Assembly: GCA_965660815.1 (NCBI GenBank)
Contig: CBFIBG010000017.1
Span: forward strand, 1 to 64,000
Direction of reading: 5' to 3'
Origin: Glaciecola sp965660815
GTDB taxonomy: Bacteria; Pseudomonadota; Gammaproteobacteria; Enterobacterales; Alteromonadaceae
Length of the DNA: 64,000 nt
Both the position numbers and the translations under genes were made by a program. Numbering within the stretch: the stretch's first letter is position 1; each line of letters begins with the position of its first letter. Positions 53,827-62,493 of this stretch are shown piece after piece. Under the pieces are notes generated by a model. The model worked only from the letters and a program-made list of their open reading frames with translations. It did not search any database and was not told where the DNA came from.

Positions 53827-55926
53827 ATGATTGCAAAACTTACCAACACTTGTGTCAGATATGAGTCTACTGACAACCTAAAAGCACTGTTCTTTCTCAA
53901 GCTTTTTAAGAGATTGGGAATATTTGTGCTTGTGTATTCTTTGAACATCTTTCATTCTTATTCAAACGAGCCGGTAAATGCGATTGGTAAATTGGAAGTG
54001 CCGAGAAGCTTAGAATTTGATCCGGCTATTTTTATTATGCCCGATTGGTCAAAAGAGCGGGCTATGTTTTTAAGAGCTGAGCGAATTTTGTGGCAAATGG
54101 ACAACGAAGAACTCGCGTCAGTATTACAAGAATTAAATGGTTATCCATTGTCTCCTTACCTGATTAAAAGAAAGCTATCTCATGGAATGAGACTGTCTGA
54201 CAAACCTTTAATCGAAGCTTTTCTACAACAATACGCACAGACCCCTTTTGCGGAGAAGCTTAGAACTGACTGGTTAGAGTATCTTGCTAAACGGAACAGG
54301 TCTCAAGACTTTGTTAAGTTCTACAGGCCTTCTCGAAATCCTAAACTAGCGTGCACATTTATTGAATATGAGATCAGTTTAGGTATCGTGCCTGAGAAGC
54401 TATTCGCCGACATTGAGCGTCTTTGGACAGTTGGTAAATCTCAACCTAAAGAATGCGATAAAATATTTAAAAAGTGGATGGATGCAGGACAACTGACTGA
54501 CGAAATTGTACTTGCAAGAATTGAAAAAGCGGCAGACGGGGGGAAGCATACGCTTATTCCTTACTTAAAAACACTGCTTTCAGAAGAGCACAAATATTTA
54601 GCGGACTTATGGCACTCCACTCGACGTAACCCTTCTTTCGTGAAGAATATTGACCGGTTTACAGGGCAATTTCCAGCCATTGAAGCAAAGATAATGACTT
54701 ACGGTTTATCGAGAGTTATTTGGCGTGATCAAGATTTAGCTTTAGAAGTGATGGGAAAAGTTGAGAAGACAATACCATTTACAGCACAACAAAAAGCAAA
54801 AATTTTTGGTAAATTCGGAATTAAATTAGCAATAGATAATCATAGTCGAGCTGAAACTTATTTGCTTGAGGCTTCTCGCTATGGTATCGACGAAGAAGTT
54901 ACTAGGTGGCATTTAGCCTATCTGTTAAGAAATCAACAATGGGCAAAAATTGTTCTATTAGTTGAGAATTTAGAGCCTCAGTCGGTTTCAGGTAACGCAT
55001 ATCCCTACTGGTTAGCGAGGGCCTATGAAAAACTGGGTAGAGCAGATGAGGCTGGAATATTATATAAACAGTTATCTGAGCAGCGCCATTACTATGGATT
55101 TTTAGCCAGTGCTAGACTCAATCAACCTTTTCATCTCGAAAACCATCCTTTGCAAGTAGACGTGAAGCTGCTGACTGATATTGTTGAGATGGAATCTAGT
55201 AAACGTGCATATGAACTAAAACAATTAGGTCGTTTTCACGAGGCTAGGCTTGAGTGGAGGTATACTCAGCGCCAGCTAGATGAAAAGGGAAAACTTGCGA
55301 GCAGTATTGTCGCTAGCGAGTGGAATTGGCCAGATCAGGCCATTTTCACATTTACTCGTGAAGGTTACATGGATGACGTAAAACTGAGATTTCCGGTCGC
55401 TTATGAAGACATAATCACTCGGGAAGCACAACGCAATAAAATTGAACCGGAATTGGCGTTTGCCATAGTTAGACGAGAAAGTTCGTTTATGACGGACGCG
55501 GTATCATCTGCTAATGCTCGAGGTTTGATGCAGGTCCTGCCCAGTACAGCTAAATACTTAGAACGAAGAAGAGTCAGTTCAAGGCAACTTTTAGACATCG
55601 AAATGAATGCGAAAATTGGCAATAAATATTTAAGATATCTAATGGACAAAATGGATAATAATACCGTCTTAGCGACTGCATCATATAATGCTGGATGGAG
55701 CCGGGTTAAACAGTGGCTACCTGAAAATGAAGCTTTGGAAGCGGATATCTGGGTTGAGCTAATTCCATTTAGAGAGACTCGAAATTATGTCAAAGCAGTG
55801 ATGGCTTACAAACAGATCTACCATGCAAAACTCGTAGATAAAATAGATCTTACTAGTCAGTTTGCATCAGCGCCTAGTACCGTTTTCAGTGAATTCATCG
55901 AAACAGACATCCCAGTATCTCTATAG
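53827..55926 (+). CDS. slt: Soluble lytic murein transglycosylase
   Basis: The long frame gives 699 residues. Residues about 26-46 form a hydrophobic export signal, and the true start may be internal because there is no clear ribosome site before the first ATG. The superhelical U and linker domains (about 60-500) precede a catalytic lysozyme-like domain with E551 in RRESSF, GLMQVLPSTAKYL and ASYNAGWSRVKQW. It cleaves the glycan strands of peptidoglycan in the periplasm, forming 1,6-anhydro ends. Family length of E. coli Slt70 is 645. Confidence 0.9.
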   Translation: MIAKLTNTCVRYESTDNLKALFFLKLFKRLGIFVLVYSLNIFHSYSNEPVNAIGKLEVPRSLEFDPAIFIMPDWSKERAMFLRAERILWQMDNEELASVLQELNGYPLSPYLIKRKLSHGMRLSDKPLIEAFLQQYAQTPFAEKLRTDWLEYLAKRNRSQDFVKFYRPSRNPKLACTFIEYEISLGIVPEKLFADIERLWTVGKSQPKECDKIFKKWMDAGQLTDEIVLARIEKAADGGKHTLIPYLKTLLSEEHKYLADLWHSTRRNPSFVKNIDRFTGQFPAIEAKIMTYGLSRVIWRDQDLALEVMGKVEKTIPFTAQQKAKIFGKFGIKLAIDNHSRAETYLLEASRYGIDEEVTRWHLAYLLRNQQWAKIVLLVENLEPQSVSGNAYPYWLARAYEKLGRADEAGILYKQLSEQRHYYGFLASARLNQPFHLENHPLQVDVKLLTDIVEMESSKRAYELKQLGRFHEARLEWRYTQRQLDEKGKLASSIVASEWNWPDQAIFTFTREGYMDDVKLRFPVAYEDIITREAQRNKIEPELAFAIVRRESSFMTDAVSSANARGLMQVLPSTAKYLERRRVSSRQLLDIEMNAKIGNKYLRYLMDKMDNNTVLATASYNAGWSRVKQWLPENEALEADIWVELIPFRETRNYVKAVMAYKQIYHAKLVDKIDLTSQFASAPSTVFSEFIETDIPVSL

Positions 55927-56138
55927 CCTTGTGTAAGGCGTTGAAAATATTTCTGTTGAACGAATCTTTTATGTTATAACTATGGGCTTGTACCCATCAA
56001 ATGGCAAAAACACGGCCGATGTTCACGCAAGTTTTACGTAACCTAATAACACAATAATAAAAATAAATTGAATCTTTGTATTGAGCAGCTTCGTAGCTCA
56101 CGTTCAGAGAAAAAATATTCGACAAAAGAAGGGTTAAG

Positions 56139-57464
56139 ATGCAGACACAAGAAAAAATCAATGATTATTCAGAGCATATCCGCATACTACAATCGCGCAT
56201 AATAGAAGCCTTAGAGCGTGAGAACCTCGACGGCTTAGTGATACATTCAGGTCAGGGAAAACGCCACTTTTTAGATGATACCCATTATCCTTTTAAAGTT
56301 AATCCTCATTTTAAGGCGTTCTTGCCCGTAGTGGATAATCCAAACTCTTGGATTATTGTGAATGGCAAAGACAAGCCTAAATTGATTTTTTATCAGCCAG
56401 ATGACTTTTGGCACAAAGTACCTGAAACGCCAGATTCTTTTTGGGTTGACCACTTTGATATTCAAATTTTAAAACAGGCAAATAAAGTTGAGCAGCTTTT
56501 ACCATACGATAAAGCAAAATATGCATATGTAGGAGAATATATTGAGGTTGCAAAGGCTCTTGGCTTTGAATTGGTTAATCCAGATCGAGTAATGCATTTT
56601 CTGCATTATCATAGAAATTATAAGACAGACTATGAACTAGAATGCATGCGTGAGGCTAACAAAATAGCGGTAAAGGCACACAAGGCTGCAAGCGCAGCGT
56701 TTTTTCAACACAGCAGCGAATTTGAAATTAATCAGGCATACCTTTTAGCGGCTAATCAAGGCGCAAATGACGTGCCGTACGACAATATTATTGCGCTTAA
56801 TGAGCATGCTTCGATATTGCACTATACCCTTCTTGATCAAACAAAACCCAAAACAAATCTTTCATTTTTGATTGATGCGGGGGCGAGCTATAACGGATAT
56901 GCGTCTGACATCACTAGAGCCTATTCTAGCGAAAAAAATGAATATTATGAGCTTATTGAAAAAGTAAAAAATTTAACCCTTTTCTTGGTTGAATCCATCA
57001 AGCCAGGTAAGAGTTATGTTGAGGTTCATAAACACGCCTACTTAGGCGTAGCTCAAATTTTAGTGGATATGAATATTATTAATATGACGGCCGAACAAGC
57101 CGTCGAGACGGGCATTGTTAGTACCTTTTTCCCCCACGGTATAGGTCATCCTTTAGGGTTGCAGGTACACGACGTGGCAGGTCATGTGGCAGATGATAGA
57201 GGAACCCCAAGCCCGCCACCTGAAAATCATCCATTCTTAAGGTGTACTAGAATTATTGAACCTCGCCAAGTTTATACCATTGAGCCTGGCGTATACTTTA
57301 TTGCTTCTCTGTTGCAAAAACTCCAAGGAAGTGAGCATTCAAAATACATTAACTGGAACGTGGTCGATATGTTCAGACCATTTGGGGGAGTCAGAATCGA
57401 AGATAACGTTATAATTCATCGTGAACGAAATGAAAATATGACACGTGAAGCAGGTCTTGATTAA
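56139..57464 (+). CDS. pepQ: Xaa-Pro dipeptidase PepQ
   Basis: The 441-residue metallopeptidase of family M24B has the dinuclear metal ligands in FLIDAGASYNGYASDITRAY (two Asp), PHGIGHPLGLQVHD (His), TIEPGVYF (Glu) and GVRIEDNV (Glu). The N-terminal creatinase-like domain (about 1-165) includes GKRHFLDDTHYPFKVNPHF, conserved in PepQ. It releases amino acids from Xaa-Pro dipeptides in the cytoplasm. Length matches E. coli PepQ (443). A secreted S9 peptidase gene follows after 10 bases, so proline-peptide use may be linked. Confidence 0.94.
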   Translation: MQTQEKINDYSEHIRILQSRIIEALERENLDGLVIHSGQGKRHFLDDTHYPFKVNPHFKAFLPVVDNPNSWIIVNGKDKPKLIFYQPDDFWHKVPETPDSFWVDHFDIQILKQANKVEQLLPYDKAKYAYVGEYIEVAKALGFELVNPDRVMHFLHYHRNYKTDYELECMREANKIAVKAHKAASAAFFQHSSEFEINQAYLLAANQGANDVPYDNIIALNEHASILHYTLLDQTKPKTNLSFLIDAGASYNGYASDITRAYSSEKNEYYELIEKVKNLTLFLVESIKPGKSYVEVHKHAYLGVAQILVDMNIINMTAEQAVETGIVSTFFPHGIGHPLGLQVHDVAGHVADDRGTPSPPPENHPFLRCTRIIEPRQVYTIEPGVYFIASLLQKLQGSEHSKYINWNVVDMFRPFGGVRIEDNVIIHRERNENMTREAGLD

Positions 57465-57474
57465 GGTGGAATTT

Positions 57475-59556
57475 ATGCATTCTTTAAAACAGATAGTAGT
57501 AAAACCATCGCTTTTCATTAGCGTGGCTATGAGTCTACTTTTCTGCTCTTCACCATTGAGCGCTAGAGATACTGACCCTGCGAAAAAACTCACTTTATTT
57601 AGCCCAGACGATATATTTGAACTAGAGGTTGCCACTGATCCGCAAATGTCACCCGACGGAAAGCTTGTTGCTTATGTGAGGCGCTCCAACGATATTATGA
57701 GTGACTCTACCCGCTCGAGTATTTGGGTAGCGGATCCTAAAGGCAAATCCCACCGACCACTGCTATCTTCAAATCATAACTATTATGCGCCGCGATTTTC
57801 TCCTGATGGTACTCGAATTGCGTATATTTCAAACAAAGATTCTGGTCATTCTGGGGCGCCGCAGATTTACGTTCGCTGGTTAGACACAGGACAAACTGCG
57901 CTCATTACTAATCTTGCTTCGTCGCCCAGCTCACTCATATGGTCTGCTGATGGACAACATCTAGCCTTTACAATGAGCGTAAAAAGCAGCGAGAAACCCT
58001 TTACAGTAGATATGCCTGAAAAGCCAAAAGGAGCAAAATGGGCAGACGGTTTTGAATACGTTACTAAGGCGAGGTATCAAGCGGATGGTAGGGGGATATT
58101 AGAGCCCGCTTACACACATATTTTTATAGTACCCTCCGATGGAGGGACTGCACGACAATTGTCATCGGGTAACTATCATCACAGAGGTCAATTGAGTTTT
58201 GCACCCGACAGCCAGCTCATTTATTTTTCATCTAATCGCTCTGAAAATTATGAATATGAGCCTGGTGAGAGTGATATTTTTTCAATAGACATGCGGGGTA
58301 AGATTACTCAAATTACAGATGCTCCTGGAATGGAAAGCGACCCTGTTGTATCACCTAATGGCAAACTAATTGCCTACTCAAAAAGAGATAATAAAAAGTT
58401 AGCTTATCGAAACCGATACTTGCACGTGATAGATGCGGACGGCAGCAACGATCGAAACATCACTAAAGATATTGATAATTCAGTGTCTAACTTTCACTGG
58501 AAAAATAATAGAGGCCTATATTTACAGCAGACTGTCAGGGGCGTTACTCAGGTTGACTTTGTTAGCCTCAAAGGAAATGTTCAGTCTGTGGTAACAGGTT
58601 TAGGCGGGCTGTCTTTAGGCAGGCCATATACTAGTGGCGACTTCTCCTATTCTAATGGAGTCGTGGCTTTTACTAAAGGAGCAACAGACAGGCCTGCTGA
58701 TATTTATGCGTTGAAAGATGGCAAAGAGTATCGAGTCACATCATTGAATGAAGATATTTTCGCTCACAAAACCTTTGGAAAAGTAGAAGAATTTACTTAT
58801 AACTCCTCAATTGACCAAGAGGAAATCCATGGCTGGTATATTTTGCCACCTAATTATGACTCCAGCAAAAAATATCCACTAATTCTTGAGATTCATGGAG
58901 GACCGCATTTGGCCTATGGTCCGGTGTTTACAGCCGAATTACAAAGAATGGCCGCCGAAGGTTATATTGTTTTTTACAACAATCATCGAGGCAGCACTGG
59001 CTATGGAGAGCGGTTTGCGTTGCTACTGCAAAATAAATACTCTTCTAAATACGACTTTGCCGATCATATGTCTGGGGTCGATGCTTTAATTCAAAGAGGC
59101 TTGGTGGATGAAGACCAATTGTTTATAACGGGCGGTTCGGCTGGTGGCATTGCAACGGCTTATGCAATAGGCCTTACTGACAGATTTAAAGCAGCTGTCG
59201 TCGCCAAACCGGTGATTAACTGGGTGAGTAAAGTATTAACCGCGGACAGTTATCTGTATCAAATACCATTTCAATTCCCTGGATTACCATGGGATCATTT
59301 AGAGCATTACTGGAAACGTAGTCCTTTATCGTTAGTGGGCAACGTCACCACTCCGACAATGTTATTAACAGGCGTAAATGATAGACGCACTCCAATGTCA
59401 GAAACAGAACAGTTTTATCAGGCCTTGAAGTTGCAAAAAGTCGACACTGTTATGGTTCGTGTGCCTGGCGCTTCACACGGGATTGCGGTAAGACCCTCTC
59501 ATTTGGTCGGAAAAATAGAAAATATTCTAGCTTGGTTTGAAAAATATAAAGAATAA
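57475..59556 (+). CDS. Exported S9 family prolyl oligopeptidase-like peptidase
   Basis: The start at 57475 (MHSLKQIVVKP) is chosen over an in-frame start at 57445 because AAGGTGG lies six bases before it and it avoids overlap with pepQ. The 693-residue protein has a signal peptide (about 1-31), a beta-propeller (about 45-410) and an alpha/beta hydrolase domain. Nucleophile S555 sits in GGSAGG, the Asp in GVNDRRTP and the His in GASHGI. S9 enzymes cleave acyl-aminoacyl or dipeptidyl ends; the exact type is not clear. It probably shares the pepQ transcript. Confidence 0.85.
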   Translation: MHSLKQIVVKPSLFISVAMSLLFCSSPLSARDTDPAKKLTLFSPDDIFELEVATDPQMSPDGKLVAYVRRSNDIMSDSTRSSIWVADPKGKSHRPLLSSNHNYYAPRFSPDGTRIAYISNKDSGHSGAPQIYVRWLDTGQTALITNLASSPSSLIWSADGQHLAFTMSVKSSEKPFTVDMPEKPKGAKWADGFEYVTKARYQADGRGILEPAYTHIFIVPSDGGTARQLSSGNYHHRGQLSFAPDSQLIYFSSNRSENYEYEPGESDIFSIDMRGKITQITDAPGMESDPVVSPNGKLIAYSKRDNKKLAYRNRYLHVIDADGSNDRNITKDIDNSVSNFHWKNNRGLYLQQTVRGVTQVDFVSLKGNVQSVVTGLGGLSLGRPYTSGDFSYSNGVVAFTKGATDRPADIYALKDGKEYRVTSLNEDIFAHKTFGKVEEFTYNSSIDQEEIHGWYILPPNYDSSKKYPLILEIHGGPHLAYGPVFTAELQRMAAEGYIVFYNNHRGSTGYGERFALLLQNKYSSKYDFADHMSGVDALIQRGLVDEDQLFITGGSAGGIATAYAIGLTDRFKAAVVAKPVINWVSKVLTADSYLYQIPFQFPGLPWDHLEHYWKRSPLSLVGNVTTPTMLLTGVNDRRTPMSETEQFYQALKLQKVDTVMVRVPGASHGIAVRPSHLVGKIENILAWFEKYKE

Positions 59557-59620
59557 CTTGGCGGTTGCATAGGTAGGGTACTTATTGTTTTACGTAATGA
59601 CCTGTGTGGACCTGATAAGG

Positions 59621-59659
59621 ATGAGGCGCTATTTGCAATTCGTGTAAGTAGCGCCTCAT
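59621..59659. terminator. Bidirectional stem-loop between S9 and DUF3718 genes
   Basis: Perfect 11-base arms ATGAGGCGCTA (59621-59631) and TAGCGCCTCAT (59649-59659) with a 17-base loop sit between two convergent genes. There is no strong T-run, so it may be a weak or Rho-assisted terminator or an mRNA end-stabiliser. Confidence 0.6.
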
Positions 59660-59665
59660 TAATTG

Positions 59666-60034
59666 TTATGACTCGTCTGTTTGTGATTTTTCAATACGTC
59701 TTGCGATGTCATGTATGGTTATATTATTGTCTGCATGTTTCGATAATTTACTAGCTAATTCGTAATTTCCAGCTTCAAGCGCAAATTCAACTATGGGTGT
59801 GTCATTGCATGTTAAGTTGTTTGCTATGAGGTCGTATTTCTTACTGAGTTTTTGATTGGAAAACGAGGCTTCCAGTTTTGCGTCCATCTTTTGCTTGTTG
59901 CCGGTTGCGGCTGCAACACAGATCTCACTTTCTACGCTGTCATCACTAGCAAAATATTTAGTGTTGGCGCTTGCCAATCCTGCAAGGCTCAACATAGCTA
60001 CTGCACTGATAATTTTTAAATGGTTCGATTTCAT
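59666..60034 (-). CDS. DUF3718-domain exported protein
   Basis: The 122-residue protein has a signal peptide (about 1-23, ending LASA) and a small helical domain with three Cys, around SEICVAAATGNKQKMD and NNLTCNDTPIVEFA, matching the DUF3718 family seen in Alteromonadales and Shewanella. The function is unknown. It is monocistronic on the minus strand with an AGCT-rich leader; the ribosome site is GGAG before the ATG. Confidence 0.7.
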   Translation of the reverse strand: MKSNHLKIISAVAMLSLAGLASANTKYFASDDSVESEICVAAATGNKQKMDAKLEASFSNQKLSKKYDLIANNLTCNDTPIVEFALEAGNYELASKLSKHADNNITIHDIARRIEKSQTDES

Positions 60035-60364
60035 AATTAGCTCCGGGATTTAGGTTTTGCGTTAAGTCGCACATTTATAGTCGCATTTAAATATCAATAG
60101 TTTATGTGGAAATTGGCGGAGAATGTAAACAGTTGTGAATGCGATGTTGAATGAAAAGTTGACAAATATATACATATTTCATGTGTTTAAGTTAATTTGA
60201 ATAAATTATAAACAAAATACATTTTTACATCTAAGTGAGATAATTAGAAAATTTAAGGCTATTTGCATGCTCGGGTTGGAAATTGAGATTGTTATTAGAT
60301 AGAAATTCGTCTATTTTGTGCAAAAGTTGGTCGACTAAGAGAGTCAAAGAACGCCTTTTAAATG
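60035..60364. other. Junction region left of the integron relic
   Basis: No gene is present. The missing C-terminal third of the integrase would have been here, but translation of the minus strand past 60365 shows no integrase homology, so a deletion or replacement endpoint lies close to 60365-60390. Confidence 0.5.
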
Positions 60365-60982
60365 CTAACTCTGTGCAGTGAGAAGACGCTCGTTTTTTAA
60401 ATCGAGCTTCAAGTACTCATCTACTTGAAAAATTTGATTTCGAAGGATGGGGATTAGCTCAACAGCTAATGTTACTACTCTATGCTTGTTTCCCTTACCA
60501 TTCCATATACGGATGCACTTGTAGTCAAAATCGATATCTTGTACACGAAGTTGAACGGCTTCCATTACTCGCAAACCACTCCCATACATCAATCCCGCAA
60601 TTAGGTAATATTGTTTATTTAGATACGACATTAGCGACTTTACTTCTTCCGGAGTCATCACAATAGGCAGTTTAGGTTGCCGCTTGCTGCGCACAAATAG
60701 CAAATCAGGCGATAATTCATTACCAATGATTTACTTATATAGAAATGATAGTGAGTTTAATGCCGTTGCTTGCGTCCTAGGTGACACATTTCCCTTCAAT
60801 ACGAGACTATCTAAATATTCAACAACCTCATTATCTCCCATTGAAGCAGGATGGCGTTTACCGTGAAAGTGAATAAATGATGCTATCCATTTCAGATATG
60901 TATCAATTGTTCTCAAAGAATATTGACGACTTAACATGAAATCGGCAATGTTGTTTAAAAATGGTGAGCGAGTTTTCATCAT
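60365..60982 (-). pseudogene. intI: Integron integrase intI, inactivated
   Basis: The minus strand encodes an IntI-type tyrosine recombinase in one frame, broken by an in-frame TAA at 60731-60733. Residues 1-83 hold the N-terminal domain (SPFLNNIADFMLSRQYSLRT, TQATALNSLSFLYK); after the stop the same frame continues with LLFVRSKRQPKLPIV, MYGSGLRVMEAVQLRVQDID (the first catalytic Arg) and GKGNKHRVVTLA. It ends at about codon 205 of an expected 320, so the His-x-x-Arg box and the catalytic Tyr are lost. It is doubly inactive. The ribosome site (AAGG) and the LexA box upstream survive. Confidence 0.88.
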
Positions 60983-60999
60983 TCATCCTTGAATTTTTA

Positions 61000-61015
61000 C
61001 TGTTTATATGTACAG
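61000..61015. promoter_or_regulatory. LexA (SOS) box of the integrase gene
   Basis: CTGTTTATATGTACAG is a perfect CTGT-N8-ACAG LexA operator, 18 bases upstream of the integrase start and overlapping a probable -10 element on the minus strand. Integron integrases of Vibrio and mobile integrons are known to be SOS-controlled through such boxes. Confidence 0.85.
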
Positions 61016-61043
61016 TATAATCAAAGTTCTCCCATATTCAAGC

Positions 61044-61191
61044 AAATGACCCAATCGGTCATTTATCACCTACGACCACTTAAACAATTCACAAATAAAA
61101 AGATAACTAGCAATGAGTTAGGTAATCTGATAAAAATAGACATACGATAAAAATGAGACGAACACTGGTAGAAAAACGACCCAATCGGTCA
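61044..61191. repeat. Two copies of a GACC-N5-GGTC dyad between intI and first cassette
   Basis: A 14-base word GACCCAATCGGTCA occurs at 61048-61061 and 61178-61191, 130 bases apart. The left copy is extended to an 8-base perfect inverted repeat AAATGACC / GGTCATTT around CAATC. The shape resembles TetR-family operators. It lies where attI and the cassette promoter would be expected. Confidence 0.6.
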
Positions 61192-61248
61192 CTATTAAAT
61201 TGTTATCTTCTAGTTGGCATCTTCGCCCACATCAGTTAATCTTCTATA

Positions 61249-61485
61249 ATGCCAGCAATATTAAGATTAGGGCCATATCGTTTCTTCTTTTTTAGTAATG
61301 AAAACGGTGAGCCTGCCCATATACACATTCAGAGAGAGCGAATGCTTGCAAAATTTTGGTTGCAACCAGTTGCGCTTGCGAGTTCCACTAGATTTCCTCC
61401 AAAAGAATTGAGGAAACTTGAACAACTTGTGCATGAGAATAGAACTTTTTTACTGGAGTCTTGGAATGAATACTTTGGCAGTTGA
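61249..61485 (+). CDS. DUF4160 protein (integron cassette 1)
   Basis: The 78-residue protein matches DUF4160: it starts MPAILRLGPYRFFFFSNE and includes EPAHIHIQRERMLAKFWL. It is paired with a DUF2442 gene that starts inside its 3' end. DUF4160/DUF2442 pairs are common small two-gene units in mobile regions and are suspected toxin-antitoxin-like modules; this is not proven. Orientation agrees with cassettes leading away from intI. The ATG has no strong ribosome site. Confidence 0.78.
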   Translation: MPAILRLGPYRFFFFSNENGEPAHIHIQRERMLAKFWLQPVALASSTRFPPKELRKLEQLVHENRTFLLESWNEYFGS

Positions 61486-61720
61486 ACATCATCCATTAGC
61501 AGAGTCGGTAAAATGTGACTCTGATTCATTGACCGTTTCGCTTTTAGATGGACGGACAATTTCGGTTCCAATTACTTGGTTTCCGAGATTATCAAGCGCA
61601 ACAAAGGAACAGCTAGATGATTGGGAGCTATTAGGTGATGGTGAAGGTATTTATTGGCCTCGACTTGATGAAGACTTAAGCGTAAAAGGCCTATTGATTG
61701 GCGCTCGAGGAAGAAGATAA
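61466..61720 (+). CDS. DUF2442 protein (integron cassette 1)
   Basis: The start at 61466 (MNTLAVEHHPLAESV) has GGAG nine bases before it and is preferred over an upstream in-frame start at 61418. The 84-residue protein carries the DUF2442 pattern VSLLDGRTISVPITWFPRL and GDGEGIYWPRLDEDLSVKGLL. It overlaps the DUF4160 gene by 20 bases, so translation is coupled. Its stop (TAA) lies inside the R'' end of the attC-like site that follows. Confidence 0.8.
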   Translation: MNTLAVEHHPLAESVKCDSDSLTVSLLDGRTISVPITWFPRLSSATKEQLDDWELLGDGEGIYWPRLDEDLSVKGLLIGARGRR

Positions 61721-61783
61721 CAAGATGCTTATAGGGACAAGACTCCACTACATTCCGTCTAGCCCAATAGCAAAGCGTTATGT
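61717..61783 (+). repeat. attC-like recombination site 1
   Basis: Outer cores ATAAC (61717-61721) and GTTAT (61777-61781) are complementary. Next inward TGCTTATAGGG pairs imperfectly with CCCAATAGCA, and AGAC pairs with GTCT, giving the folded imperfect hairpin typical of integron attC sites. Length about 66 bases. It separates the DUF4160/DUF2442 cassette from the ParDE cassette. Confidence 0.78.
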
Positions 61784-62080
61784 GCCCTCTAGCTTGGATT
61801 TGACATCCATCCGTTTGTGCAAGATCCGGACTATTTGAATCTCAGTATTTGAAATCAGCCGGTAAAAAACTATGTGACTGATGCAAGGGAATTTTCTGTA
61901 TCCAGCTTTAATAAAATCACATTTTTGTCCTGTGTCAGGAGTATTAGCTAGCATGCGAAACGTATCATCAAATTGTTTGATGTAGACAAGCCGTTGTCTA
62001 CGACCCCATTTTCGTTGTGTATATGCTGCAATCGATTTTAAATCTGCCTTAGCTTTATGAGTTAGACAGAACCTACCCAT
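61778..62080 (-). CDS. ParE/RelE-family toxin (integron cassette 2)
   Basis: The 100-residue protein has the ParE/RelE pattern: THKAKADLKSIAAYTQRKWG at the start, then LANTPDTGQKCDFIKAGYRKF and a basic end VRILHKRMDVKSKL. ParE toxins poison gyrase, RelE cuts mRNA; ParE is likelier here because the partner is ParD-like. The gene runs against the cassette orientation. Its start overlaps the antitoxin stop by one base (TAATG). Its stop codon is formed by the attC core at 61778. Confidence 0.85.
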   Translation of the reverse strand: MGRFCLTHKAKADLKSIAAYTQRKWGRRQRLVYIKQFDDTFRMLANTPDTGQKCDFIKAGYRKFPCISHIVFYRLISNTEIQIVRILHKRMDVKSKLEGT

Positions 62081-62319
62081 TACCCAAGTTCATCATCTAG
62101 TTCTTGCATTAGACTTTCATAGCTATACTCAGCAGCCCCGCTATCCTCTCCTTCTTTTAGTAAATGTTTTAATGTTGCAATTTTCTGCTCATTATCTTCA
62201 AGGAGTCTTAAACCAGCTCGCACCACCTCACTGGCAGATGAGTATCTACCTTGATTTATTTGCTGCGCAATGAAGTCGTCAAAGTGCTCGCCTAGAGAAA
62301 TGCTCGTATTTTTAGGCAT
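62080..62319 (-). CDS. ParD-family antitoxin (integron cassette 2)
   Basis: The start at 62319 (MPKNTSISLGEHFDDFI) has AGGG eight bases upstream and gives 79 residues, the usual ParD size; a longer frame opens at 62379. The N-terminal ribbon-helix-helix includes GRYSSASEVVRAGLRLLED. The acidic C-terminus (EDSGAAEYSYESLMQELDDELG-like) would wrap the toxin. It precedes the toxin gene, as usual for type II pairs, and probably autoregulates. Confidence 0.87.
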   Translation of the reverse strand: MPKNTSISLGEHFDDFIAQQINQGRYSSASEVVRAGLRLLEDNEQKIATLKHLLKEGEDSGAAEYSYESLMQELDDELG

Positions 62320-62366
62320 TTTTGTAACCCTATGTACCAAATTATACCTAATAATGGTATGAACCA

Positions 62367-62471
62367 CATAACAAGTCAATCAATAGAGATTATCAGTGCA
62401 TGTCATGTCACTTGCATTCGCAACCGCAACCGTCACGCCATAACCTGCTAACTCATTATTGAAGCGTTATA
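62367..62471 (+). repeat. attC-like recombination site 2
   Basis: ATAAC (62368-62372) and GCGTTAT (62464-62470) form complementary outer cores. Next, TCAATCAATA near the left pairs with TATTGA near the right. Length is about 104 bases, within the attC range. It follows the ParDE cassette and precedes the small peptide gene. Confidence 0.7.
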
Positions 62472-62493
62472 TGAACTCACTAAGAAAAGTTTT

